Shown here: positions 1-8,170 of the stretch, piece after piece
How positions within the stretch are numbered: the first letter of the stretch is position 1
How the letters are laid out: every line of letters starts with the position of its first letter
From: Curtobacterium sp. GC_Cur_3
Lineage (GTDB): Bacteria; Actinomycetota; Actinomycetes; Actinomycetales; Microbacteriaceae
Length of the DNA stretch: 64,000 nt
Assembly: GCF_026544205.1 (NCBI RefSeq)
Contig: NZ_JALNUI010000013.1
Span: 1 to 64,000, forward strand
Direction: 5' to 3'
The notes under the pieces: generated by a model
Seen by the model: only the letters and a program-made list of their open reading frames with translations
Databases searched by the model: none
What the model was told of the DNA's origin: nothing
Made by a program: the position numbers and the translations under genes

Positions 1-675
1 GCGACCACAGCACCCCCCACGACCTCCGTGACTGCGACCACCGCAGCCGCGGCCGCCGTCGCGCTCGTCGCGACCACGACGTCCGAGCCCGGCCACCGCG
101 CCGAGGCGGGCCAGCGCGGGCAGGGCGACCCGAGCCTCCAGGCCGGACCGACCGGGCGCGCACCGGAGGTGGCGTTCGCACTCCCGACCACCGCAACCGC
201 CGCTCCGGCGCCGGCCACGGCACCGGCCACGACGACGGCCCCCGCGCCCGCACCGCTCGCACAGCAGCTCGCACGACCGCTGTTCACGCTCGCGCAGGCC
301 GGCACCGGTGAACACGTCGTGACCGTCCACCTGGTCCCCGACTCGCTCGGTCCGGTCACGGTCCGGGCAGCCGTCGGGGCGCACGGGATGCACGTCGAGC
401 TGTTCGCAGCCTCGGACGCCGGGCGCGACGCGGTCCGCCAGGTCCTGCCGGACCTGCGCCGCGACGCCGCCGGCAGCGGGGTCACGACGACGCTCGACCT
501 GTCGTCGCAGAACCACCCGGACCGACCGGCGGGCGACTCCGCCGGTCGCGACGGACGCCCGGCCGCCGGTGGGACCGGCGCCGACGACGACCGGGAGGCT
601 CGCCCCACCACCCTGCGCACCCTGCGTCCCACATCCACCTCCGTCCGCACCGCGGGACTCGACGTCCTCGCCTGA
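1..675 (+). CDS. fliK: Flagellar hook-length control protein FliK, C-terminal part
   Basis: The frame is open from base 1, so the N-terminus lies outside the window; about 224 residues are visible. An Ala/Thr/Pro-rich low-complexity stretch (the usual FliK linker) is followed by a compact region (about visible residues 85-165) with the hydrophobic pattern of the FliK C-terminal domain. In the family that domain contacts FlhB and switches export from hook to filament proteins. The gene ends 25 bp before flgD, the standard order in Gram-positive flagellar operons. Identification rests on position plus domain pattern, since FliK sequences diverge strongly. Confidence 0.8.
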   Translation, partial: ATTAPPTTSVTATTAAAAAVALVATTTSEPGHRAEAGQRGQGDPSLQAGPTGRAPEVAFALPTTATAAPAPATAPATTTAPAPAPLAQQLARPLFTLAQAGTGEHVVTVHLVPDSLGPVTVRAAVGAHGMHVELFAASDAGRDAVRQVLPDLRRDAAGSGVTTTLDLSSQNHPDRPAGDSAGRDGRPAAGGTGADDDREARPTTLRTLRPTSTSVRTAGLDVLA

Positions 676-700
676 GGCCTGACGACAAGGAACAGACACC

Positions 701-1135
701 ATGCCGATCGACGGGATCACCGGGAGTGTGGACCAGGCCGCGCAGGCCGCCGCACTCGCTGCGAACAGCAGCTCGAAGACGTCCCAGACGATGGACTCCG
801 AGGTGTTCATGAAGCTGCTCGTCACGCAGCTGCGGAACCAGGACCCGTCGTCGCCGATGGACACCAACCAGATGATCAGCCAGCAGACGCAGCTCGCGAT
901 GATGGAACAGGTCACCAACCAGACCACCACGGGGAACGAGAACTTCTCCCTGCAGATGCGGATCGCCGCGGCGAACCTCGTGGGCAAGCAGGTCAGCTAC
1001 ACGGACGCCGTGTCAGGGGCCTCGATCACCGGGACCGCATCAGCGGTCTCGTACGCCAAGAGCGTCCCGACCGTGACCGTGAACGGGAAGGAGGTCGATC
1101 TCGACGTGATCTCCGGTATCAAGACCGCCTCCTGA
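701..1135 (+). CDS. flgD: Flagellar hook capping protein FlgD
   Basis: FlgD caps the growing hook and guides assembly of FlgE subunits; it is shed when the filament forms. The 144-residue product carries the FlgD signature near residues 30-70: VFMKLLVTQLRNQDPSSPMD, then a Gln/Met-rich helix. It is short compared with enterobacterial FlgD (about 230 residues) and lacks the C-terminal Ig/tudor-like part, as is common for Gram-positive FlgD. A ribosome site AAGGAA (687-692) lies 8 nt before the ATG. It is co-directional with fliK and flgE and probably co-transcribed. Confidence 0.95.
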   Translation: MPIDGITGSVDQAAQAAALAANSSSKTSQTMDSEVFMKLLVTQLRNQDPSSPMDTNQMISQQTQLAMMEQVTNQTTTGNENFSLQMRIAAANLVGKQVSYTDAVSGASITGTASAVSYAKSVPTVTVNGKEVDLDVISGIKTAS

Positions 1136-1189
1136 TCCTCCTTCCCCCGCTCCTCCCTCTTCTTCCTCACGTTCTGAAAGGAACACCCC

Positions 1190-2365
1190 ATGCTCCGCTC
1201 GCTCTACTCCGGGATCTCCGGCCTCCGCTCGCACCAGGAGATGCTCGACGTCACGGGCAACAACATCGCCAACGTGAACACCGTCGGCTTCAAGGCCTCG
1301 TCGACCGTCTTCCAGGACACCCTGTCGCAGATGACCCAGGGCGCCGGGGGACCGCAGACCGGCATCGGCGGCACGAACCCCGCCCAGATCGGCCTCGGCG
1401 TGCAGGTCGCCGGCGTCTCCACCAACTTCGCGCAGGGCTCGGCGCAGGCCACCGGCAAGGCGACCGACCTGATGATCTCCGGTGACGGGTTCTTCGTCAC
1501 CCGCCTCGGCAACGACACCGTCTACAGCCGTGCCGGCGCGTTCGACTTCGACGCGAACGGCCGTCTGGTCAGCTCGGACGGCAAGATCGTCCAGGGCTAC
1601 CCGGCCACCAACGGCGTCGTGAACGACGGCGGCGCGCTCACCGACATCACCCTGCCGATCGACGCGGCTGCCCCCGCCACGGCCACCAGCTCGGCGACCG
1701 TCACGGGCAACCTGCCCTCCGACACCGCCGTCGGGCAGACGCTGAACCGCGACGCCACCGTGTACGACCAGTACGGCACCAAGCACACGATGTCCCTCGC
1801 GTACCAGCGCACCACCACGGGCTGGACCGTCACGGCCAGCAACGGCCAGGGCACCTCGAAGACGGCCGACATGACCTTCAAGGCCGACGGCACCATCGCC
1901 TCCGGTGGCACCATCGCGGTCGGCGGCATCACCGTCGACATGACGCAGCTCTCCGGCTTCGCGACGCTCAACACCGCGTCGATCTCGTCGCAGAACGGCC
2001 ACGAGGCCGGGTCGCTGCAGGGCTACTCGATCTCGAAGGACGGCACCGTCGTCGGCAGCTTCTCCAACGGCTCGTCGCTCGCCATCGGCCGCATCGCCCT
2101 CGCGACCTTCGCGAACCCGGCCGGCCTCGAGAAGACCGGTGCGTCCGGCTACCGCACCACCGCCAACTCGGGCCAGGCGAACGTCGGCACCCCGGGCTCC
2201 GCGGGCATCGGGTCGCTCGCATCCGGCACGCTCGAGATGTCGAACGTGGACCTGTCGCAGGAGTTCACGAACCTGATCGTCGCGCAGCGCGGCTTCCAGG
2301 CGAACGCCCGCATCATCACGACCTCCGACGAGGTGCTGCAGGAGCTGACGAACCTCAAGCGGTAG
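1190..2365 (+). CDS. flgE: Flagellar hook protein FlgE
   Basis: FlgE polymerises into the hook, the universal joint between basal body and filament. The 391-residue product has the conserved N-terminal D0 motif (LYSGISGLRSHQEMLDVTGN followed by NIANVNTVGFK) and the matching C-terminal D0 helix ending in GFQANARIITTSDEVLQEL. The middle is the variable surface-exposed region. GAAAGGA (1176-1182) is a well placed ribosome site, and a nearly pure pyrimidine tract fills 1137-1170 before it. It is the last gene of this flagellar segment: a strong hairpin follows at 2392, and the next flagellar gene (flbD) is 55 kb away. Confidence 0.97.
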   Translation: MLRSLYSGISGLRSHQEMLDVTGNNIANVNTVGFKASSTVFQDTLSQMTQGAGGPQTGIGGTNPAQIGLGVQVAGVSTNFAQGSAQATGKATDLMISGDGFFVTRLGNDTVYSRAGAFDFDANGRLVSSDGKIVQGYPATNGVVNDGGALTDITLPIDAAAPATATSSATVTGNLPSDTAVGQTLNRDATVYDQYGTKHTMSLAYQRTTTGWTVTASNGQGTSKTADMTFKADGTIASGGTIAVGGITVDMTQLSGFATLNTASISSQNGHEAGSLQGYSISKDGTVVGSFSNGSSLAIGRIALATFANPAGLEKTGASGYRTTANSGQANVGTPGSAGIGSLASGTLEMSNVDLSQEFTNLIVAQRGFQANARIITTSDEVLQELTNLKR

Positions 2366-2391
2366 TCGTCGGGTCATGACCGCAACGGCGT

Positions 2392-2439
2392 GACGGACGG
2401 GAGGCTCGGTGCCAGCTGGCACCGGGCCTCCCGTCCGTC
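2392..2439. terminator. Palindromic hairpin, repeat family A copy 1
   Basis: Nearly perfect inverted repeat with a self-complementary core GGTGCCAGCTGGCACC (2408-2423) and outer arms GACGGACGGGAGGC/GCCTCCCGTCCGTC. It lies between convergent flgE and the nucleotidyltransferase, so a bidirectional terminator without a U-tract (usual in actinobacteria) is the likely role. Six related hairpins occur in the window; this one marks the left border of the 55-kb insertion. Confidence 0.75.
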
Positions 2440-2479
2440 GTGGGGTCCGGATCAGGGCGGCCGGGCGGCCGCCACGTCC

Positions 2480-3079
2480 TCACCGGAACACGTCCGCCCA
2501 TGCTGATGCGGGGTGCGCCCGTGTGATCGCTTCGTGGAGCCACTGCCGCGCCTCGTCGTCCAGCAACGGTGTCACCGCTGCCCGGTCCGACTCGTCCTTC
2601 GCGGACGGGTCCGCGGACTTCCAGAGGAGCTGCACCTCGGGCGCCACGACCCGCAACCCCTCGACGTCGAGGACGGCCGCGGACCACGCCCGCTGGACCG
2701 TCGGCGCTCGGCGGTAGAGCCACGTGTCGATGTCGCCGGCCTCTCGGTTGACCTGCAGGCACCAGAGCCCGGATCGCTCGTCGAGACACCAGATGTTGTC
2801 CAGCGGCTCCGTGTCGACGGCTTCGTCGATGGGTGCGAGGTGCCCTGACTGGGCGGCGAAGAGCTGCATCCACCGGGGGAGCGTCGCGGCGAAGGCGGGG
2901 AAGTCCTCGTCGACGATGCTGACGTCGATGTCGCCGTGCGCGCGTGACGTGTACCCGAGGACGACGTCGATGCCGAACCCGCCGGAGAGCCACGCGGGAC
3001 TCCCCGCGATGACCTCTCGCACGTGCGCCACGGTCAGCGGTGCCCATCGGTCGACGGACGGGTCGTGGCGTCGGCGCAT
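2480..3079 (-). CDS. AadA/LinA-type nucleotidyltransferase-like protein
   Basis: A 199-residue protein with the nucleotidyltransferase pattern GGFGIDVVLGYTSRAHGDID near residues 30-50; the spaced aspartates of DID are the metal-binding type of this fold. The family includes aminoglycoside and lincosamide adenylyltransferases but also many proteins of unknown substrate, so resistance should not be assumed. The ATG at 3079 follows TATCGT (complement 3086-3091) by 6 nt, suggesting a leaderless mRNA. The frame continues open upstream into a decayed acetyltransferase gene, but that is not a natural fusion. Confidence 0.7.
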   Translation of the reverse strand: MRRRHDPSVDRWAPLTVAHVREVIAGSPAWLSGGFGIDVVLGYTSRAHGDIDVSIVDEDFPAFAATLPRWMQLFAAQSGHLAPIDEAVDTEPLDNIWCLDERSGLWCLQVNREAGDIDTWLYRRAPTVQRAWSAAVLDVEGLRVVAPEVQLLWKSADPSAKDESDRAAVTPLLDDEARQWLHEAITRAHPASAWADVFR

Positions 3080-3200
3080 GCCGTCACGATAAGCGCCTGC
3101 CCGGTGATCGCCTGCTGGGCCGCGAGTGCGCGTCGGGAGAACGTGGCGTGCTGGAGCCCCAGGTGCAGCGCGTTCCAGGTCGACGCGTTCGGCTACCGAG

Positions 3201-3427
3201 TCAGTCTGCGTCGGACACGGTGACCATCGCCACGATCGTCCCGTCCTGACGGACGACGAAGAGGTTCCCCACCTCCGCGTCGCGGAACAGAACGGCGTCG
3301 GGTACCGCGTCTGCCACTGGTCGATCCCACGCGATCGCAGCCACTGCCTGGCCTCGTCGAGGAGGCCCTGGGCAGCTGGGACGTCGGCGACGCAGGCACG
3401 GTCGACCACCAACACGTCTGGGTTCAC
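3201..3427 (-). pseudogene. GNAT acetyltransferase remnant, frameshifted and truncated
   Basis: Starting from a GTG at 3427, one frame encodes an N-terminal GNAT-like stretch (ADVPAAQGLLDEARQWL, then IDQW). After about 40 residues the similarity continues in another frame (DAVLFRDAEVGNLFVV, ending TVSDAD) and stops at 3201. A typical GNAT protein continues for another 80-100 residues with the acetyl-CoA-binding part; nothing like it is seen downstream. A one-base shift near 3305 plus loss of the C-terminal half explains the layout. Confidence 0.6.
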
Positions 3428-3519
3428 GGGACGACGGTAGCGGGAGTGGTGTTCGACCCGGAGCCCCGGTCACCGATCGTTGATCCATGCACCTCGTCTG
3501 GTGGGTAGGGTCCCGGGGC

Positions 3520-4428
3520 ATGGAAGCGACGACGCTGAGACCTCGTACGGTGGCCGCAGGCGACACGGTCGCGATCGTCTCGCCCGCCTCGTGGCCAGAG
3601 GAGTCCGTACCGAGCTGGATCGCGGAACGAGTCGAGTCATGGGGCCTGCGAGCAGTCGTCGCTCCCCACGCGCTCGACCAGCGCGGGTACCTCGCGGGCA
3701 GCGACGCCGACCGCGCGGCCGACCTGAACGACGCGATCCGAGATCCGGAGATCCGCGCCGTGATCGCCTCCGTCGGTGGGTGCGGCAGCTTCCGCATCGT
3801 GCCGGACGTCGACGTCGATGCGCTCCGCGCCGACCCGAAGATGCTCGTCGGGTACAGCGACATCACGGCGCTGCACCAGGTGTGGAACGCCGCAGGCGTC
3901 CCGACGCTGCACGGTGCGATCGCCGGCGCCCATGGTGATCACGTCCGGCGACTGCTCATGGAGGACGCGGAGACGGTCGTCGAGGCCGATCCCGGCGCGC
4001 TGTCGGCCGATCTGACGACGAGGGGGAGCGTGGAGGGGCCGCTGTTCGGCGGGAACCTCGAGATGCTGGCGCGGTCGGTCGGGGTGGTGGACTTCGACGT
4101 CGCGGGCGGGATCCTCCTCCTCGAGGTCAACCGGGCAGCTGGGCTGGGGATGGTCGATCGGGCGCTGACGCAGCTCCGGTACTCCGGAGCACTCGACGGT
4201 GTGGTGGGTGTCGCACTCGGCAGCATCGACCAGTTCGCGGGCTACGAGGACCGCGGCTGGACCATCGTCGACACCCTCCGCGACCACTTCGAGGCGCTAG
4301 GCGTACCGGTGCTCGGCGGGCTTCCCCTTGGTCACGTCGAGGACCTGGTCACGGTGCCCCTCGGAACAGCCGCCGTGCTCGACGTCGATCACGGTCGCCT
4401 GACGGTGGGGTCGCCGTCCGGGTCCTGA
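3520..4428 (+). CDS. LD-carboxypeptidase (peptidase S66, LdcA/MccF family)
   Basis: S66 serine peptidases cleave the L,D bond of muropeptide tetrapeptides during wall recycling; the MccF branch inactivates microcin C-like toxins. The 302-residue product shows the nucleophile elbow GYSDIT (Ser about residue 113), a GGNLEML segment, the LLLEVN acidic segment and the C-terminal LGHVEDL histidine, in family order. An ATG at 3487 is also in frame, but ATG 3520 follows TAGGGT (3506-3511) by 8 nt, matching leaderless starts elsewhere in the window. No toxin or wall genes adjoin, so physiological role is open. Confidence 0.8.
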   Translation: MEATTLRPRTVAAGDTVAIVSPASWPEESVPSWIAERVESWGLRAVVAPHALDQRGYLAGSDADRAADLNDAIRDPEIRAVIASVGGCGSFRIVPDVDVDALRADPKMLVGYSDITALHQVWNAAGVPTLHGAIAGAHGDHVRRLLMEDAETVVEADPGALSADLTTRGSVEGPLFGGNLEMLARSVGVVDFDVAGGILLLEVNRAAGLGMVDRALTQLRYSGALDGVVGVALGSIDQFAGYEDRGWTIVDTLRDHFEALGVPVLGGLPLGHVEDLVTVPLGTAAVLDVDHGRLTVGSPSGS

Positions 4429-4543
4429 ACACGGAAGGCGCCAGATCGCAGACCGTCGTGCGAGACAGCGAAACCAGGTGTTCGACCAGTTCCGACAGCA
4501 CGGCCCGGCCACCGATCGGTCGTTCGGGGGCCGGGTCGCGTGC

Positions 4544-5278
4544 TCAGATGACGGTGGTGCCCCCATCCGCGACGAGTTCCATGCCGTTGACGTAGCTGGA
4601 GTCGTCCGAGGCGAGGAACAGTGCAACCGACGCGATCTCGTCGGGACGGCCCATCTGCCGTCGCGGGATCACGGATTCGAACTGGGTCTTCATCTCGTCG
4701 CTCATGACCGACTCCATCATGGGCGACGACACCTGCCCCGGGGTCAACACGTTCACACGGATCCGGCGGTCGCGGAGCTCTGACACCCAGACTCGTGCGT
4801 AGGCCGGCAACACGGCCTTGCTCCCCGCGTACACGGTCCAGTCGGGGTAGCCCCTGAGCGACGCGTTGGAGCCGGTCATGATGATCGAACCGCCGTCGTT
4901 GAGCAGCGGCAGCGCCTTCTGCACGGTGAACAGCGTCCCCTTCGCGTTGAGGCTGAACGCGGCGTCGAACTGCTCCTCCGTGATCTCCCCGAGCCGCCCC
5001 TGCTCGCCGGCCCCGGCACTGGCCCAGAGCACGTCGACGGAGCCCTTCTCGTGCAGGACCGTGTCGAACAGGTGGTCGAGGTCGCCGAGGTCGCCGGAGT
5101 CACCCTGCACGCCGGTGACGTTCCTGCCGATCCGGTCGACGGCGGTGTCCAGCACGTCCTGTCTGCGGCCCATGACGAAGACGTGTGCGCCTTCCTCGAC
5201 GAACCGCTCGGCGCCGGCCAGCGCCATCCCACTGGTGCCGCCGGTGATCACCGCGACCTTGCCGTCGAGCTTCCCCAT
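4544..5278 (-). CDS. SDR-family oxidoreductase
   Basis: Short-chain dehydrogenase/reductase of 244 residues: TGGTSGMALA near the N-terminus (cofactor loop, with Ala where the third glycine usually lies), an active-site YAGSK (Tyr-x3-Lys), and a C-terminal SDR signature ending in a VADGGTTVI-type tail. The variant glycine loop is one I associate with a common SDR subgroup rather than decay. It starts 1 nt after the stop of the F420-type reductase gene, so the two form an operon, read away from the TetR gene and its inverted-repeat operator. Substrate unknown. Confidence 0.85.
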   Translation of the reverse strand: MGKLDGKVAVITGGTSGMALAGAERFVEEGAHVFVMGRRQDVLDTAVDRIGRNVTGVQGDSGDLGDLDHLFDTVLHEKGSVDVLWASAGAGEQGRLGEITEEQFDAAFSLNAKGTLFTVQKALPLLNDGGSIIMTGSNASLRGYPDWTVYAGSKAVLPAYARVWVSELRDRRIRVNVLTPGQVSSPMMESVMSDEMKTQFESVIPRRQMGRPDEIASVALFLASDDSSYVNGMELVADGGTTVI

Positions 5279-5279
5279 G

Positions 5280-5897
5280 TCAGCGGACCTCGACCTTCAG
5301 TGCGGCGCTGAAGCCGGCACCGTTGTTCGCCACGCCCACCAGCAGGATCCCGGCCCATTCGAGTGCGTGTGCCATGGCGAGGCTGCCGGCGTCGCGGGGC
5401 TGCATGCCGATGCTGGCGAGGAGCTCCGCGACGGCAGCCTTCGCCGTCGCGCTGTCGCCGGCCGTGAAGGCGTCGAGGGGCGCGTCCCCGGCGATGACTC
5501 CGCCGAAGATCGTGTTGAACGCCTTCACCACGTGGGCGCTGTCCGGGGCCACTGCAGCGATCTGCTCGGACACGGAGTGGCCGAGGGTCGTCACCACGCC
5601 GGTCGCGTCGTCGTTGAACGGGTTGGTGATGTCGACGAGGACCTTGCCCGCCAGCGCATCGCCGTGGTGCGCGACGACGTCGACGGCGTGTGCGTACGGG
5701 ACGGCGATGATGACGATGTCCCCCGCGGGCCTCGCTCCGTACGTGCCGACGGTGGCGCCGTGACCGACGCGGTCCGCGAGGCGCTGGGCCTTGTCCGCAC
5801 TGCGGCTGATGAGTTCGATGGTGTGTCCGTGCTGAGCGGCCCGGGTGCCGATGGCCTCGGCCATGGTGCCTGCGCCGATGATGCTGATGGTCGTCAT
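5280..5897 (-). CDS. NADPH-dependent F420 reductase-type NAD(P)-binding protein
   Basis: A 205-residue Rossmann protein starting IIGAGTMAEAIGTRAAQHGH, followed by SRSADKAQ (NADPH-type beta2 segment), IVIIAVPYA and VLVDITNPF, the usual order in the F420-oxidoreductase/DP-binding family. Such proteins reduce F420 with NADPH or act as flavin-linked reductases; the sequence alone does not show which. It is the first gene of a two-gene operon with the SDR. The operator-like inverted repeat at 5968-6019 lies 70 bp upstream, so TetR control by the divergent gene is likely. Confidence 0.8.
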   Translation of the reverse strand: MTTISIIGAGTMAEAIGTRAAQHGHTIELISRSADKAQRLADRVGHGATVGTYGARPAGDIVIIAVPYAHAVDVVAHHGDALAGKVLVDITNPFNDDATGVVTTLGHSVSEQIAAVAPDSAHVVKAFNTIFGGVIAGDAPLDAFTAGDSATAKAAVAELLASIGMQPRDAGSLAMAHALEWAGILLVGVANNGAGFSAALKVEVR

Positions 5898-5967
5898 GTC
5901 GGTGTCTCTTCCTCGTGTTCGCAGATCGTGCCCAGCCCGGGCACGACTCCGAAGCGGTCGCCTCTGT

Positions 5968-6019
5968 ACATGAGGCACCCCTCCGGTTCGTGGACCACAA
6001 CCGGAGGGGTGCCTCATGT
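5968..6019. promoter_or_regulatory. Perfect 21-bp inverted repeat, probable TetR operator
   Basis: Arms 5968-5988 and 5999-6019 are exact reverse complements, separated by 10 bp. Each arm contains GAGGCACCCCTC, itself a GAGG/CCTC quasi-palindrome, so two dimer sites are possible. It occupies the gap between the divergent reductase/SDR operon and the TetR gene. Binding by that TetR protein is inferred from position. Confidence 0.7.
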
Positions 6020-6050
6020 CATTCCCGGACGAGCGCGGTAGTTTTGTCGG

Positions 6051-6713
6051 GTGAGCACCACCGACGCCGAACAGACGCGAGTTCCGCTCCGGCGCGACGC
6101 CCGAGAGCGCCGCGCGAGACTCCTGGTGTCCGCACGGCAGGAGTTCGCCGCCCGAGGCGTCAACGCCTCCCTGGAGCAGATCGCGCGGAGCGCGGGCGTC
6201 GCCATCGGCACCCTGTACCGCCACTTCCCGACCCGACTGGACCTGCTCGAGGCCGCCTACGAGCCGCGCCTGCAGGACTTCCTCGACGAGGCGGACGCGG
6301 CACTCCGGACAGACGGACCCTGGGAGGGCTTCGTCTCGTACCTCCAGAACCTGTTCCGCGTCCAGGCTGGAGACCGGGGCTTCAACGACTTCCTGTCCCG
6401 CCGGTTCCCGGACAGTCCGGCGACCGAGCGGATCCACGACCGGATGTGTCAGCAGATCGACGACGTGCTCCGTCGCGCGCAGGACGCCGGAAGTGTCCGA
6501 CCGGACATCGCCCTGGCGGACATCGTGAACCTCATCTGGTCGAACGGACAGATGATCGACGCCACCAGGACCACCGCTCCTGACGCCTGGCGGCGGCAGC
6601 TCCACCTGATGCTCGACGCGTACCGAGCCGAGCGTGCACACCCGATCCCGGAACCGCCGATGAGCGACGATCAGCTCTACGCCGCCATGGTCCATCTCAG
6701 CCAGGCGGGGTAG
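6051..6713 (+). CDS. TetR/AcrR-family transcriptional regulator
   Basis: A 220-residue regulator with an N-terminal helix-turn-helix (about residues 20-60; EQIARSAGVAIGTLYRHFPT is a textbook TetR recognition region) and an all-helical effector domain. A GTG start follows TAGTTT (6039-6044) by 6 nt, which suggests a leaderless transcript. It is divergent from the F420-type reductase/SDR operon across the perfect inverted repeat at 5968-6019, so autoregulation plus control of that operon is the simplest model. Ligand unknown. Confidence 0.85.
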   Translation: MSTTDAEQTRVPLRRDARERRARLLVSARQEFAARGVNASLEQIARSAGVAIGTLYRHFPTRLDLLEAAYEPRLQDFLDEADAALRTDGPWEGFVSYLQNLFRVQAGDRGFNDFLSRRFPDSPATERIHDRMCQQIDDVLRRAQDAGSVRPDIALADIVNLIWSNGQMIDATRTTAPDAWRRQLHLMLDAYRAERAHPIPEPPMSDDQLYAAMVHLSQAG

Positions 6714-6868
6714 TTCGAAACTCCCGGATGCCTCCGCACGACGAGCGGCTCGCGGGATGCGATCACGGTGATGCTGCGCTCGACATGGTGGACATTGCCC
6801 TCTGTGCCGCGGGGGAGGACGGCCACCGGGACTGCTCGCGAGGTCGAGCCTGCGACGATGGTCCGGTG

Positions 6869-7300
6869 ATGGAAGGCATCGAACCCTCGCTCGTTCCCGA
6901 GCTGCTGGTGACCGACCTGGACCAGAGCCTCGAGTTCTGGTGCGGCGTGTGCGGCTTCGCCGTCGCCTACGCGCGTCCTGAGGAACGCTTCGCGTACATC
7001 GCGCTCGGTTCAGCGCACCTGATGCTCGAACAAGTCGGCGTGGGTCGCAACTGGATCACGGGGCCGCTCGAGCGCCCGCTGGGCCGCGGGGTGAATCTCC
7101 AGATCACCGTGCCGAACACGGAAGCACTGGTGCAGGCGCTCGGACGCCGAGGTGTCGAGCTCTTCATGCAACCCGAGACGAAGTGGTACGGCGTGGGCGA
7201 GGAAGAGGCCGGCGTGCACCAGTTCCTCGTCCAGGACCCCGACGGCTACCTCGTGCGGTTCCAGAGCTCACTGGGGCGACGGCCGGCGGTCCAGTCGTGA
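6869..7300 (+). CDS. VOC-family protein (glyoxalase/bleomycin-resistance fold)
   Basis: A 143-residue vicinal-oxygen-chelate protein with the repeated beta-alpha-beta-beta-beta pattern: ELLVTDLDQSLEFWCGVCGF at the start, a central ALGSAHLMLEQ strand, and the C-terminal FLVQDPDGYLVRFQ signature. Members include bleomycin-binding proteins, dioxygenases and isomerases, and the exact role cannot be read from this sequence. The in-frame region upstream (from 6728) lacks VOC features, so the internal ATG 6869 is preferred. Confidence 0.75.
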   Translation: MEGIEPSLVPELLVTDLDQSLEFWCGVCGFAVAYARPEERFAYIALGSAHLMLEQVGVGRNWITGPLERPLGRGVNLQITVPNTEALVQALGRRGVELFMQPETKWYGVGEEEAGVHQFLVQDPDGYLVRFQSSLGRRPAVQS

Positions 7301-7329
7301 TCAGCGGATGCGTCGGTTGCCGGGGGCTC

Positions 7330-7695
7330 TCACACCGAGCAGTCGACGTCGGTCTCCGTTCGCGCTTCGGTCAGATGCACCTCGTGTGGCACTGCGAGGG
7401 CGCCTCTCGCATCCAGGACGAGGCACCCGTACGCCGTTGAACCGTCGTGCGCATCGACTTCGCAGTCCTCGACTGACCCGTGGTCGACCGGGACATCGGT
7501 CCGCTCGCCAGGTCTGAGATCGTCGCGGTTGTCCCACGCGCACGTCAGATCGACGGAACGGCCGACGTCGTTCACGACGGTCACAGCGACCTGCGGACGG
7601 AGGAGCCCCGATGCCCAACCGACCGAGGCTGCTCCAGCCACCAGGAGAGCGCACGCAGAGATGCACACGAGCGTGACGATCGATCGGCGTCGCAT
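7330..7695 (-). CDS. Small exported or membrane-anchored hypothetical protein
   Basis: A 121-residue product with a basic start (MRRR), a hydrophobic segment about residues 6-30, then a soluble Asp-rich domain with cysteines at about residues 52, 78, 91 and 119 that could pair as disulfides outside the cell. No family recognised. The start codon follows TACGAT (complement 7703-7708) by 7 nt, the leaderless pattern. Confidence 0.6.
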   Translation of the reverse strand: MRRRSIVTLVCISACALLVAGAASVGWASGLLRPQVAVTVVNDVGRSVDLTCAWDNRDDLRPGERTDVPVDHGSVEDCEVDAHDGSTAYGCLVLDARGALAVPHEVHLTEARTETDVDCSV

Positions 7696-8005
7696 GACGT
7701 CGATCGTAGGGTGGCGCACCGGATCGGGAGGCGCTCGGTGGTCGCGCTCCTGGAGCACGTTGCCATGCGACCTGGCGGCAGAGGTCCTCCAAGTCACGCC
7801 GTGGGCGTGGTCTCGCAGCGGCGTCGGCCCTCGTCCTGCTCCGAGGAACGCGCGGCTCGGTCGATCTGCCAGTTGGGGAAGACGACCACCGCAGCACCGG
7901 TGACAGCGAGGGGGTTCACCGGTCGTGTGCGTCGACGCCGGAACGGGTCGCGTCGTCCTCAGCCCGCTCTCCTGAACGGTGAAGGCGCCGTCAGGGGGCA
8001 GGCCA
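7696..8005. other. Intergenic stretch without a supported gene
   Basis: Open frames exist on both strands but their translations are Arg/Ser/Pro-rich shadows without domain or start support. The 15 bases nearest 7695 hold the -10 box of the minus-strand gene. Nothing else was recognised. Confidence 0.5.
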
Positions 8006-8170
8006 TCAGACCGCGGCCTTCCGTCGTCGCCTGGCGCGCACGGAGAGAGCGATGCCCACCACGTCGAGCACGACGAGAAGGGCGATGGAGGGACCGTGCG
8101 CGCGTTGCACCACTGCGGGCGACGGTGGATCCTTGTCCTGATCCACCGCTTGCGAGCCAGGAGGACCCAT
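8006..8170 (-). CDS. Possible small membrane protein
   Basis: Candidate 54-residue protein: a short polar N-terminus, one hydrophobic helix (SIALLVVLDVVGIALSV) and a basic tail (RARRRRKAAV), the positive-inside layout of a single-pass protein. Its ATG shares bases with the divergent ATG of the peptidase E gene (8168-8171), so one of the two starts may be misassigned. It could also be the tail of a decayed longer gene. No family recognised. Confidence 0.35.
   Translation of the reverse strand: MGPPGSQAVDQDKDPPSPAVVQRAHGPSIALLVVLDVVGIALSVRARRRRKAAV

Noticed and set aside
1040-2422. Long minus-strand frame (460 codons) opposite flgE
   Set aside because: Arg/Gly/Val-rich antisense shadow of flgE, a common artefact in high-GC codon usage; flgE is unambiguous.
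2480-3079. Aminoglycoside resistance gene
   Set aside because: Only the general nucleotidyltransferase motif is visible; substrate-determining residues cannot be assigned.
2480-3427. Fusion of an acetyltransferase and a nucleotidyltransferase
   Set aside because: One open frame spans both, but GNAT similarity shifts to another frame after about 40 residues and the middle reads as non-coding. The ATG at 3079 has its own -10 box.
5280-6695. 471-codon minus-strand frame through the TetR gene
   Set aside because: Only the last 205 codons (from 5897) encode a protein fold; the rest is antisense to TetR and crosses its operator.
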